64,000 nt of DNA from Sphingomonas sp. PP-CE-1G-424 (lineage in GTDB: Bacteria > Pseudomonadota > Alphaproteobacteria > Sphingomonadales > Sphingomonadaceae): contig NZ_SLXW01000003.1 in the NCBI RefSeq assembly GCF_004341085.1, forward strand, positions 496,001 through 560,000. Direction: 5' to 3'. A model generated the notes under the pieces. It searched no databases and was not told the origin of the DNA. It saw only the letters and a program-made list of their open reading frames with translations. Of this stretch, positions 8,910-19,007 are shown in pieces. Numbering within the stretch: the first letter of the stretch is position 1; each line of letters starts with the position of its first letter. Both the position numbers and the translations under genes were made by a program.

Positions 8910-9418
8910 TCGTCACCGTCCGCGTCATCTTCGTCATCCGTGTCGGTGGGCTCTTCGGCGAGGTTCAGCGGGCGGGCCGGCTGGATCGTCGAAACCGCAT
9001 GCTTGTAGACGAGCTGCGCCATGCCCTCGCGCTGGAGCAACATGCAGAACAGGTCGAAGCCTGCGATCTGGCCCTGCAGCATGACGCCGTTGATCAGGAA
9101 CATCGTCACGCTGTCTTCGGATTTGCGCACGGCGTTGAGAAAGATATCCTGCAACAACGGGTGCTTCTTCTGGCTTTCTCCCACCGCGTCGACGATTGCC
9201 GACACGTCCATGGGGCCAGCTGGCATGATCGTCGAGATCGCATGCTTGTAGATCAGCTGCGACTGGCCATCGCGGCGGAGCAGGACGGAAAAATTATCGA
9301 ACCACGTAACGATGCCCTGGAGCTTGACGCCCTTAACGAGGAACATGGTGACCGGCGTCTTGGAGCGCCGGAGTGCGTTCAGAAACAGATCCTGAAGCGA
9401 GCCTGGTTTTTCGGCCAA
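8906..9418 (-). CDS. hfq: RNA chaperone Hfq, tandem two-domain form
   Basis: Hfq binds small RNAs and mRNAs and promotes their pairing. Usual Hfq has 70-100 residues with one Sm fold; this one has 170 with two. Domain 1 (about 6-67) has [21 protein letters not shown] and [10 protein letters not shown]; domain 2 (about 87-150) has [21 protein letters not shown] and [11 protein letters not shown] 20-residue linker joins them and a very acidic tail ([16 protein letters not shown]) ends the chain. Both copies keep the proximal-face Gln, Phe and YKH. The rim patch differs (RRSK against RKSE), and the distal-face Lys (E. coli K31) is Met in domain 2. Three chains could form a pseudo-hexamer. The start is TTG 9418 with AAAGGG upstream. 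Confidence 0.96.
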   Translation of the reverse strand: MAEKPGSLQDLFLNALRRSKTPVTMFLVKGVKLQGIVTWFDNFSVLLRRDGQSQLIYKHAISTIMPAGPMDVSAIVDAVGESQKKHPLLQDIFLNAVRKSEDSVTMFLINGVMLQGQIAGFDLFCMLLQREGMAQLVYKHAVSTIQPARPLNLAEEPTDTDDEDDADGDD

Positions 9419-9560
9419 TGGGATAACCCTTTGTTTTTGGCGGGACTTTGCCCGCGAGGCGCTGTTTCCCAGCGTCGGAGATGCACCCGGTTACCGGGCG
9501 CCTTGTGTGATCTATGATCGATGCGGCCATAGTTCCAGAGGGCGGCGAAATTACGGCGCT

Positions 9561-10937
9561 CTATTCGTCGCGTGTTTCGGTGATCCCGAGCAGTTTCAGT
9601 TTCCGGTGCAAGGCCGATCGCTCCATGCCAATGAAGCTGGCCGTGCGCGAGATGTTGCCCGAAAACCGCCGGATCTGGACGCGCAGATATTCGCGTTCGA
9701 ACGTCTCGCGCGCTTCGCGCAGCGGCGATCCCATGATCGCGGTCGATCCCGCCGACCCGATATCCCCCTGATCGCCGAGCACTTCCGCAGGCAGCAGGTC
9801 GAGATCGATCCGGCCGATCCGATCGCCCGGCGCGAGAATGATCGTGCGCTCGACGACGTTGCGAAGCTGGCGGACGTTGCCGGGCCAGTCGTACGACTGC
9901 AACGCGACCATCGCGTCCGGCGCTATTTCCGGCGTCGGGACACGGCGCTCCGACGCATAATGCGCGATGAAATGCTGGACGAGTGCGGGGATGTCCTCGC
10001 GGCGATCGGACAGCGGCGGGATCGTAACGGGCACGACGTTCAGCCGGTAATAGAGGTCTTCGCGGAAACGTCCCTCCGCGATCTCGAACACGAGGTCGCG
10101 CGCTGTGGCCGATACGACGCGGACGTCGACTTTCACTACCCTCGTGCCGCCGACCCGCGTGAAAGCCTGATCGGTGAGCGCTCGCAGGATACGCGCCTGG
10201 GTCGCAATCGGCATGTCGGCGATTTCGTCGAGGAACAGCGTCCCGCCATGCGCCTGTTCGAACAGACCGGGGCGAACCAGATCGCCCGCCTCCTCGACGC
10301 CGAACAGTTCCTCGTCCATCCGCTCGGGCGTCATCCGCGCCGCGCTGACGATGATGAACGGCGCGTCGGTACGCAGACTCCAGCCGTGTAGCAGCCGCGC
10401 CGCGACTTCCTTGCCGACGCCGGCCGCCCCCATGATCAGGACGCGGCTACCGGTCGACGCCACCCGCTTCAACGTCGCCCGGACGCCGTTGATCGAGCCC
10501 GAATTGCCGGTCAGATCGGTCTCGCGGCCGACCGTCGCACGCAACGACGCGACCTCGCGGCGGAGGCGTTCGGTCTCGGTCGCGCGCGCGACCATGATGA
10601 GCAGGCGTTCGGCCTCGAACGGCTTTTCTATGAAGTCGGAGGCGCCACGGCGGATGGCGGCGACAGCGGTGTCTAGATTGCCGTGGCCGGAGATCACCAG
10701 AACCGGGATCGACGGGTCGCGGCGCTTGATCTCGTCGAGCAGTTCGAGCCCGTCGAGCCGCGAGCCCTGCAGCCAGACGTCGAGCAGCACGAGCGACGGC
10801 CGGCGCGCGGCGATCGCCTCCAGCGCGGAATCGCTGTCGCCAGCGTCGCGCGTCTCATAGCCTTCGTCCTCGAGGACGCCTGCCACGAGTTCGCGAATGT
10901 CACGTTCGTCGTCCACGACGAGAATATCGAGCGCCAT
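9561..10937 (-). CDS. ntrX: Nitrogen response regulator NtrX (GAFTGA-less)
   Basis: Response regulator paired with NtrY. The 458 residues hold a receiver domain (acidic pocket DDE, phospho-acceptor Asp53 in LLDVWL), an AAA+ domain with P-loop GAAGVGKE (170-177) and Walker B LFLDEI (234-239), and a C-terminal Fis-type helix-turn-helix (SRTASFIGMERSALHRKL). Between LFG (211-213) and RPGLFEQ, where sigma-54 activators carry GAFTGA, the chain reads VEEAGDLV, so the sigma-54 contact loop is missing. Such NtrX proteins are known in alphaproteobacteria and thought to act with sigma-70. ATG 10937 is chosen over an in-frame TTG at 10940; it lies 4 bases after the ntrY stop. Confidence 0.95.
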   Translation of the reverse strand: MALDILVVDDERDIRELVAGVLEDEGYETRDAGDSDSALEAIAARRPSLVLLDVWLQGSRLDGLELLDEIKRRDPSIPVLVISGHGNLDTAVAAIRRGASDFIEKPFEAERLLIMVARATETERLRREVASLRATVGRETDLTGNSGSINGVRATLKRVASTGSRVLIMGAAGVGKEVAARLLHGWSLRTDAPFIIVSAARMTPERMDEELFGVEEAGDLVRPGLFEQAHGGTLFLDEIADMPIATQARILRALTDQAFTRVGGTRVVKVDVRVVSATARDLVFEIAEGRFREDLYYRLNVVPVTIPPLSDRREDIPALVQHFIAHYASERRVPTPEIAPDAMVALQSYDWPGNVRQLRNVVERTIILAPGDRIGRIDLDLLPAEVLGDQGDIGSAGSTAIMGSPLREARETFEREYLRVQIRRFSGNISRTASFIGMERSALHRKLKLLGITETRDE

Positions 10938-10941
10938 CAAA

Positions 10942-13188
10942 TCATATCCGGTTGCGGGTCATCGTGGCGAGCTGGCCCTCCCCTGCCAACTCGGGTGCCG
11001 ATGCCCCTTGGTCGAGCGCGTCCAGCGCCTTGGCGTCGAAGGTCATGGTGACGATTGTACCGCCACCGGGCCGATCGGAAAAGCCGATCGTACCACAATG
11101 CTCCTCAATGATCTTCTTGACGATGGCAAGCCCGAGCCCCGTGCCCCGCGCCCGCGTCGTCACATACGGCTCCATGATCCGGTCGCGATCCGGCGGCAGG
11201 CCGATGCCCGTATCCGCCACCGCGATGCTGACGCTACGGCCCGGATCCTGGCTGAGCGTCATGGTCACAGAGCCACCGGGTTCGCCACGCGCTTCAACGG
11301 CTTCCACCGCGTTCTTGACGATGTTGGTGAGCGCCTGACCGATCTGACGGCGGTCGCAGACCAGCGCCAGACCCGGGTCGTCGTTGACCAGGTGGAAGCC
11401 GATCGCGGGGTGCGCCACCTCATGCAGAAACAGAGCCTGCCGCGCGGCATCGACCAGCGATTCCTCGCGGAACACGGGCTTCGGCATACGGGCGAACGAG
11501 GAGAACTCGTCGACCATCCGGCGGAGATCGCCAACCTGGCGGATGATCGTGTCGGTCAGCCGCGAGAACGTCCCGTCCTGCATCTCGGCCTTGGCACCGT
11601 AGCGCCGCTGAAGGCGCTCGGCGGCAAGCTGGATTGGCGTCAGCGGGTTCTTGATCTCGTGCGCGATCCGTCGCGCGACGTCGGACCATGCTGCGCGACG
11701 CTGGTCTAGCAGCTGCTGCGTGATATCGTCGAACGTCAGGATCGGGCCGGTGGTCGGTCGCGCGATCCGCACGGCAAGCGTCCGCATATCGCCCGCCGGC
11801 CCGACTTCGACGATCGCCTCGCGGTCGCCGCTGTCGAGCATCGCATCGAGTTCGGGTGCGACATCGACCAGTCGGCGACCGACCAGGCTATCCGTACCGA
11901 CGACCGTCGCCAGCAACCCCGTGGCAGAATCGTTCGCGATCGTGATCGTCCGGTCGCGGCTCGTCGCGACGACGCCCGCGGAGACGCCCGCCATCACCGC
12001 CTCGATCAACGCGCGGCGATTCTCCAGCTGACCGTTTGCGGTGACGAGTTCGGTATTCTGTTCTTCCAGCCGCCCCGTCATCTGGTTGAACGCGTTGGCC
12101 AGCGTGCCGACCTCGTCGCGACTGCGCGGGTCCGGCACGCGCGCGGTCAAATCGCCCTCAGCGACCCGGCGCGCTGCATCGACCAACTCGCCGACCGGTC
12201 GCACCAGGCGATCCGCCACTGCCAGCGCGATCCAGACCGCGACGCCGACGATCAGCAGCGAAATCAGCAGCAGCGCCGCGTTGAACCGCAATTGTAAGCT
12301 GCGAGCCCGTGCGAGCAACGATCGATAACTCGTCAGGACCTCGTTCGCACGCGTGGTCTGCTCGGACAGAGATTTGGTATCCTCGACGCGGCCCGCATAG
12401 AGGAACAGCTCGTCCGACCCGGGCAGCATCGTGATCGTCTGGATCCGATCACCGGTCACCGCGACGACCGCGCTCTTGCCCGACCGCAACTCGGCGATCG
12501 CCGACGGCGTGACCCGACGGGTGAAATCGATCTCGTACGGATTGACGATCGCCAGCGTCTGGATTCCGCGCTGCGGCGACAGCTTGAACAACGCGGCTTC
12601 CGAGAGACTCCGATAATAGACCTGCTGGAGGAACCAGCCGGAGAAGTCGGGGCTTTGGAGCGAGCGCTCGCGGAGATAGGCGGACATGTCGCTCGCCATC
12701 GTCACGGTCGCTTCCTGCCACCGGTTGAGCTGGCGGGCGTAGGACGACTGGGCGAGGCCGGTCGCGTTCTCGAGCATCCCGCGTGCCTGATCGGAATACC
12801 AGAACTGCACGCCGTACTGGAACAGCAGCGACGCGAAGATCGTGACGAGCAGCATCGGCACCGCGGCGACGATCGAGAACAGCGCGACGAGCCGGACATG
12901 GAGACGCCCGCCGCCGCCGACAGGCGACCGCGCGGCGCGGCGCATCGCGACACGGCGCCCGAGCAACATCAGGAGCGCGATACCGGGCACGAGATTCGCG
13001 ACCAGCAGCAACGCGACAAGCGGTGGCGCGAGGAGACGCTGCGGCGCGTCCGTCCCGGTGATCGTGAAGTAGCTCGCGACGCCGATCGCGACCGCCACGG
13101 CCACGACCAGCCCCTCGATCGCGGGCGTCACGGCAAACCGGGTCGGAAGCCCGTCTTCATCCATAGGTAGCGCCGCGGAAGCGATCAT
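10942..13188 (-). CDS. ntrY: Nitrogen-related sensor histidine kinase NtrY
   Basis: Membrane sensor kinase of 748 residues, partner of NtrX. N-terminal membrane segments at about 26-48, 55-80 and 100-125 are followed by a periplasmic sensor region, another membrane segment near 300-325, a HAMP domain (RPVGELVDAARRVAEGDL), a PAS-like domain (from about 385), and the HisKA and ATPase domains. The H-box is [20 protein letters not shown]. The ATPase N-box (IVKNAVEA) and G-boxes (DTGIGLPP, GTGLGLAIVKKI) are intact, so it should be active. The gap to ntrC is only 72 bp, so ntrB-C-Y-X may be cotranscribed. The signal sensed is unknown; redox and nitrogen have both been proposed for the family. Confidence 0.95.
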   Translation of the reverse strand: MIASAALPMDEDGLPTRFAVTPAIEGLVVAVAVAIGVASYFTITGTDAPQRLLAPPLVALLLVANLVPGIALLMLLGRRVAMRRAARSPVGGGGRLHVRLVALFSIVAAVPMLLVTIFASLLFQYGVQFWYSDQARGMLENATGLAQSSYARQLNRWQEATVTMASDMSAYLRERSLQSPDFSGWFLQQVYYRSLSEAALFKLSPQRGIQTLAIVNPYEIDFTRRVTPSAIAELRSGKSAVVAVTGDRIQTITMLPGSDELFLYAGRVEDTKSLSEQTTRANEVLTSYRSLLARARSLQLRFNAALLLISLLIVGVAVWIALAVADRLVRPVGELVDAARRVAEGDLTARVPDPRSRDEVGTLANAFNQMTGRLEEQNTELVTANGQLENRRALIEAVMAGVSAGVVATSRDRTITIANDSATGLLATVVGTDSLVGRRLVDVAPELDAMLDSGDREAIVEVGPAGDMRTLAVRIARPTTGPILTFDDITQQLLDQRRAAWSDVARRIAHEIKNPLTPIQLAAERLQRRYGAKAEMQDGTFSRLTDTIIRQVGDLRRMVDEFSSFARMPKPVFREESLVDAARQALFLHEVAHPAIGFHLVNDDPGLALVCDRRQIGQALTNIVKNAVEAVEARGEPGGSVTMTLSQDPGRSVSIAVADTGIGLPPDRDRIMEPYVTTRARGTGLGLAIVKKIIEEHCGTIGFSDRPGGGTIVTMTFDAKALDALDQGASAPELAGEGQLATMTRNRI

Positions 13189-13260
13189 CGATGCCCCGAT
13201 ACAACGTCAACCGTTGCCTTTAAACCACATAATGACTGGAAGATTGCCGTTTCGGTGCAA

Positions 13261-14681
<1,421 letters not shown>

Positions 14682-14685
<4 letters not shown>

Positions 14686-15746
14686 GATGCCGCTCTGGGG
14701 AGCAACAGGCGGAGGACGGTCATTTCCGGCGTACCTTCCCGGGCGTATTGGACGATGCCGCCCATGTCTCGGGTGAGCTTGTCGACGAGCGCGAGACCAA
14801 GCCCCTGCCCTTCGCGACGACCCGACACGAACGGATCGAACAGGTGATCGGCGATGTCGGCGGGCGCGCCCGGGCCATTGTCGAAGATGCAGATCTCGAT
14901 CGGCAGCGGCACGCGTGGCTTGCCCGGCGCGGCGCTGACTGTGATGCCGTGGCGGTAGGCAGTGGTCATCACCAGCCGCGGTTCGCGTTCGTTTCGAACG
15001 GCTTCGCGCGCGTTCTTCAGCAGGTTTATGACGATCTGGAGGAGGGCGTCGCGGTTGATCTGTGCGGGTGGAAGCGAGGGATCAAAGCGTTCCTCGATCG
15101 TGATTCCTCGCGCAAACCCGGCGAGCGCAAGCCGGCGTGCGTGACCCAGCAGCGGATAGATGTTCTCGCTGGCGAGCGGCAGCGGCCGCGTGTCGCTGAA
15201 GTCCTGCATGCGGTCGATCAGCGCGGCGATGCGGTCGACCTCGGTCACGATCAGCGTCGTTAACTCGCCTGCACCGAGCAATTGCGCGGCGCCGCGGATG
15301 CCGGACAGCGGGTTCTTTATCTCGTGTGCGAGCATCGCGGCCGCACCAACCGCCGCCCTTGCTCCGGCCGCGCGGTCGACCGAATGCCCCAGTCGCCGAG
15401 ACGTTGCCGACGCATGGAGCGTGATCGCCCGCCAGCCGGGATAGTCCGCAATCTGTGTTTCGGCGAAATCGACGCGGATCTTCACGCCGCGCGCGGTCGA
15501 GATCTCGGTGTCGTAGACCGCCAGACCGTGCCCGTCGCGGTTACGCGGATCGTCGGGTGGCGGGATGATCGCATCGAGCGGTTGGCCGATCATCAACCGC
15601 TCGGAGAGGTTCAGCAATTGCTCCGCGAGTGCATTGGCATGCGCGACGCGGTGGTCTGGATCGACGACGACGACCGCGACCGGGAGTGCCGCGAACAGCT
15701 CCGCAAAGCCTGGCCGCCCCCGGGATTGCGTATCAGGCCGCTGCAA
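14682..15746 (-). CDS. ntrB: Nitrogen regulation sensor kinase NtrB (NR(II))
   Basis: Soluble histidine kinase/phosphatase controlled by PII protein; phosphorylates NtrC. About 354 residues: a PAS domain ([20 protein letters not shown]), H-box [21 protein letters not shown]-box [11 protein letters not shown] and G-boxes [10 protein letters not shown] and [12 protein letters not shown]. The frame is open further upstream, but that part is antisense-like and overlaps the conserved end of dusB. The first sensible start is TTG 15746, 14 bases inside dusB, which gives the family length; no ATG or GTG occurs nearby. The start codon is therefore the weak point, not the identity. Confidence 0.92.
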
Positions 15747-16731
15747 GTTCGCGCCAGGGAGCGTAGAACTCGGCCAGCATCGCCTTGACCTGCTTGGGAT
15801 CGGGAACCTGGTTGACCTTGTTGCGGAACTCGGCCGAACCGGGGAGGCCCTTGGTGTACCAGCCGATATGTTTCCGCGCCATGTTGACGCCGGTCTCGAT
15901 CCCGTAATGTTCGAGCATCGCCTCGTAATGCCCTGCGATCGCGTCATATTGCTCGGTGATCGACGGATCTTCGATGCGACGGCCGGTGGCGAACCACTCC
16001 ATCACCTGGCCGAGTACCCAGGGGCGGCCATAGGAACCGCGACCGATCATCAGGCCATCCGCGCCGGACTGGTCCATGGCGGCTTCGGCGTCCTCGATGG
16101 TGCAGATGTCGCCGTTGACGATCACCGGAACCGTGACCGCGTCCTTGACCTTGCGGACGAAGCCCCAGTCGGCGCTGCCCTTATACATCTGGTTGCGCGT
16201 GCGGCCGTGGACGGTAATCAGCTTGATGCCGAGGTCTTCCGCGATGCGCGCGAGATCGGGCGCGTTGAGGCTGTCGTGGCACCAGCCCATTCGCATCTTC
16301 AGCGTGACCGGCACGTCGACGGCTTTCACCGTCGCCTCGATGATAGCGCTGGCGAGCTTGGTATCGCGCATCAGTGCCGAGCCTGCGTCGCCATTGACGA
16401 CTTTGCGCACCGGGCAGCCCATGTTGATGTCGATGATCGCCGCGCCGCGATCCTGGCTGAGCTTGGCGGCCTCACCCATCTCGTAGGGGGTGCAGCCGAT
16501 CAACTGCATCGACACCGGCTCCTCGAGCCGGTCCCATGCCGCCTTCTGCAACGACTGGCGCGTCTCGCGGATCGCGGCTTGGCTCGCCACCATCTCGGTG
16601 ACGTTGAGGCCCGAGCCATAGCGTCGCACCAAGGTGCGGAACGGCATGTCGGTGACGCCGGTCATCGGCGCGAGCACGACGGGGCTTTCGATCCGGACGG
16701 GACCGATCTGGATAGGGGCAAGGTTACGCAT
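15733..16731 (-). CDS. dusB: tRNA-dihydrouridine synthase DusB (NifR3)
   Basis: Flavoenzyme that reduces uridine to dihydrouridine in the tRNA D-loop. Its 332 residues have the FMN-barrel start [13 protein letters not shown], the catalytic-cysteine motif [25 protein letters not shown] and a late [10 protein letters not shown] phosphate-binding motif. It heads the ntr cluster, hence the old name nifR3; the linkage is ancient in proteobacteria, but the enzyme has no known nitrogen-sensing role. ATG 16731 lies 91 bp from the divergent ispDF start, so that short gap must hold both promoters. Confidence 0.96.
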   Translation of the reverse strand: MRNLAPIQIGPVRIESPVVLAPMTGVTDMPFRTLVRRYGSGLNVTEMVASQAAIRETRQSLQKAAWDRLEEPVSMQLIGCTPYEMGEAAKLSQDRGAAIIDINMGCPVRKVVNGDAGSALMRDTKLASAIIEATVKAVDVPVTLKMRMGWCHDSLNAPDLARIAEDLGIKLITVHGRTRNQMYKGSADWGFVRKVKDAVTVPVIVNGDICTIEDAEAAMDQSGADGLMIGRGSYGRPWVLGQVMEWFATGRRIEDPSITEQYDAIAGHYEAMLEHYGIETGVNMARKHIGWYTKGLPGSAEFRNKVNQVPDPKQVKAMLAEFYAPWRELAAA

Positions 16732-16822
16732 GGATGTGCCTGAAAAAGAGGCATCCCCCTACGCCGTCTGATGGTTTTTCGCAAGACTGGCGAGCGTTGG
16801 GGCGAACCGCTAGGGCGCGAGG

Positions 16823-17971
16823 ATGACACAGGCACAGCGTATCGTCGCGATCATCGTCGCTGCCGGAACCGGCGTGCGCGCGGGGGGATCGGTTCCCAAG
16901 CAGTTCGCGCTGATCGCCGGTCGGCCGATGATCGGCTATTCCTATGGGGCGTTCGCGACGCATCCGGCGATCGCCGAGACGATCGTCGTCGTCGCCGAGG
17001 GCCAGCAGGCCTCCGTGATCGCCGCATTGGGGGACGCGGCGATCGTGGTTGGCGGTGCGACGCGGCGTGAGTCGGTTACCAACGGCCTAGCGGCGGTCGG
17101 CGACGCGACGCACGTCTTGATTCACGATGCTGCCCGCCCCTTTCTGTCACACACGGTCATCGATTCGCTTGTCGCTGCCTTGAAGACCCGGGACGCCGCC
17201 ATTCCGGTCCTCCCGGTGACCGATACGCTCGCGCGCGGCAGCGTCCTGCTCGGTGACATCGTGCCCCGCGCCGACCTCAACCGGGTGCAGACTCCCCAGG
17301 CGTTTGCGGTGGAGGCACTCCGTGCCGCGCACGCGGTCTGGCCTGCCGACGAAGAGGCGACCGACGACGCGCAGATGGTGCGACGGCTTGGCGTCGGCGT
17401 CGCGTTGGTGCAGGGCTCGGCGATGCTCGAGAAAGTCACCCACCCAGAAGATTTCGCGGCCGCCGAAGCGCGTGTCGCCTACGAAACCCGCACCGCGATG
17501 GGGTTCGACGTCCACCGCCTCGAAACCGGCGAGGAGCTGTGGCTCGGCGGCGTGCTGATCCCCCACGACAAGGGGCTGTCGGGGCATAGCGACGCGGACG
17601 TGGCGCTCCACGCGCTGACCGACGCGCTGCTGGGCACGATCGCGGCGGGCGATATCGGTACGCATTTCCCGCCGAGCGATCCCCAGTGGAAGGGCGCCGA
17701 CTCCGCGCAGTTCCTCCAGCATGCCGCCAAGCTCATCGCCGACAAGCGCGGCCGGATCGATTTCGTCGACCTGACGATCATGTGCGAGGCGCCGAAGATC
17801 GGCCCGCATCGCGCGGCGATGACCGCGCGGATCGCCGACCTGCTCGGGCTCACGCTCGACCGGGTCAGCGTCAAGGCGACCACGACCGAACGGCTCGGCT
17901 TCACCGGCCGCGGTGAAGGTATCGCCGCGCAGGCCGTTGCGACCATTAGCCTGCCCGGATCGCCGCTTTGA
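16823..17971 (+). CDS. ispDF: Bifunctional IspD-IspF enzyme of the MEP pathway
   Basis: Makes isoprenoid precursors. The N-terminal half (1-about 220) is 2-C-methyl-D-erythritol 4-phosphate cytidylyltransferase, with the nucleotide loop AAGTGVRAGGSVPKQF and the late HDAARPF. The C-terminal half (from about 225) is 2,4-cyclodiphosphate synthase, with MGFDVHRL (Asp/His zinc ligands), GHSDADVALHALTDALLG, DIGTHFPPSD and KATTTERLGFTGRGEG. The two activities are separated by the IspE step in the pathway. The fusion is common in alphaproteobacteria. The stop overlaps the TTG start of the next gene. Confidence 0.97.
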   Translation: MTQAQRIVAIIVAAGTGVRAGGSVPKQFALIAGRPMIGYSYGAFATHPAIAETIVVVAEGQQASVIAALGDAAIVVGGATRRESVTNGLAAVGDATHVLIHDAARPFLSHTVIDSLVAALKTRDAAIPVLPVTDTLARGSVLLGDIVPRADLNRVQTPQAFAVEALRAAHAVWPADEEATDDAQMVRRLGVGVALVQGSAMLEKVTHPEDFAAAEARVAYETRTAMGFDVHRLETGEELWLGGVLIPHDKGLSGHSDADVALHALTDALLGTIAAGDIGTHFPPSDPQWKGADSAQFLQHAAKLIADKRGRIDFVDLTIMCEAPKIGPHRAAMTARIADLLGLTLDRVSVKATTTERLGFTGRGEGIAAQAVATISLPGSPL

Positions 17972-18492
17972 AGATCGCTGCCGCGTTTGCCGCGATCGCG
18001 CTCCTTGCCAGCCCGGCGGTGGCGCAACAGCGATGCATCACCGGGCCCGAGGCCGAATCGCTGACGCTCGTCGCTATGCCCGACATCCTGCGCGAAACCG
18101 GGCGTGTCTGCGCGGCGCAGCTTCCTGCCGCCAGTCTCATCCGGTCGCAGTCGAGTGCGCTGATCGATCGCTATCAGGTCGAGTCCGACCGGGCCTGGCC
18201 GGCGGCGCGCGCGGCGATCGTCAAGCTCAGCGATCCCGCCGTGGACGCGTTGCTCGATTCGGAGTTTGCACGCCCGCTGCTGACGACGCTGCTGGTACCG
18301 CAGATCGTCGGGCGGATCGCAACGCGCGATTGCGGGACGATCGACCGGATGGTGACGCTGCTCCAGCCCTTGCCACCGCGCAACACCGCGGGCATCGTCG
18401 TCGAGACGTTGCGGTACCTCAAATCCCAGAAGTCGCGCAGCGGTGATATCGCCGCGGTGGCGATGCTGCTCTGCCCGGTGGAGACTCGCTGA
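17968..18492 (+). CDS. Small secreted protein of unknown function, four cysteines
   Basis: I do not recognise a family. The 174-residue product has a clear signal peptide (MKIAAAFAAIALLASPAVAQ, cleavage near residue 19-20). Four cysteines in the mature part (QQRC, RVCAA, RDCGT, LLCPV) would allow two disulfides in the periplasm. The rest is helical in look. The start is TTG 17968 overlapping the ispDF stop (TTGA), and the stop overlaps the cinA-like start (TGATG), so it is held in a tight three-gene operon. The genomic position gives no clear hint of its job. Confidence 0.8.
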   Translation: MKIAAAFAAIALLASPAVAQQRCITGPEAESLTLVAMPDILRETGRVCAAQLPAASLIRSQSSALIDRYQVESDRAWPAARAAIVKLSDPAVDALLDSEFARPLLTTLLVPQIVGRIATRDCGTIDRMVTLLQPLPPRNTAGIVVETLRYLKSQKSRSGDIAAVAMLLCPVETR

Positions 18493-19007
18493 TGGATACG
18501 ATCCTTCCCGTCGAACTGGTCGACGCCGCGCGCAAGGTGGTCGAGCAGAACCGCTCGATCGGCCGCCGGGTGGCAGTCGCCGAAAGCTGCACCGGCGGCC
18601 TCGTCGCGGCTGCCCTGACCGAGATCCCCGGATCGTCCGACGTGTTCGAGGTCGGTTTCGTAACCTATTCGAACGCCGCCAAGCTCGGCGTCCTGAAGAT
18701 CAGTTCGGACGTGCTCGAAACGTTCGGCGCGGTTTCGATCGCGGTCGCGTGGAGCATGGCGCAGGCCGCGCTTAAGCAGTCGGGCGCCGACATCGCCGTT
18801 GCGATCACTGGCGTAGCAGGGCCAGGTGGCGGTTCTCTGAAGAAGCCGGTTGGAACCGTGGTGTTCGGTCGCGCCGAGAAGGGTCGCGACCCGTCAGACG
18901 TCCATGCCGATCGCAAGGACTTCGGCGATCTCGGTCGTGGCGGGATTCGGCTTCAGGCCGCGTTGTGCGCGCTCGAACTCTTGTTGCCGGACGCTTCGGC
19001 CCCGTAA
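18492..19007 (+). CDS. CinA-family nicotinamide-nucleotide amidohydrolase (PncC type)
   Basis: A 171-residue stand-alone C-terminal CinA domain, about the size of E. coli PncC. The family deamidates NMN to nicotinic acid mononucleotide, recycling the pyridine nucleotide. Marks are VAESCTGGLVAAALT (active Ser in AESCTGG), GVAGPGGG and VGTVVFG. The N-terminal COG1058 domain of full CinA is missing. The last 55 bases overlap, tail to tail, the end of ratA on the other strand. Function is by family; the competence-linked name cinA does not apply. Confidence 0.9.
   Translation: MDTILPVELVDAARKVVEQNRSIGRRVAVAESCTGGLVAAALTEIPGSSDVFEVGFVTYSNAAKLGVLKISSDVLETFGAVSIAVAWSMAQAALKQSGADIAVAITGVAGPGGGSLKKPVGTVVFGRAEKGRDPSDVHADRKDFGDLGRGGIRLQAALCALELLLPDASAP

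Noticed and set aside
13189..13260. Promoter for ntrY in the ntrC-ntrY gap
   Set aside because: A TTGACG occurs on the minus strand but only about a dozen bases before the ATG, too close to serve as a -35 box; no firm promoter can be named.
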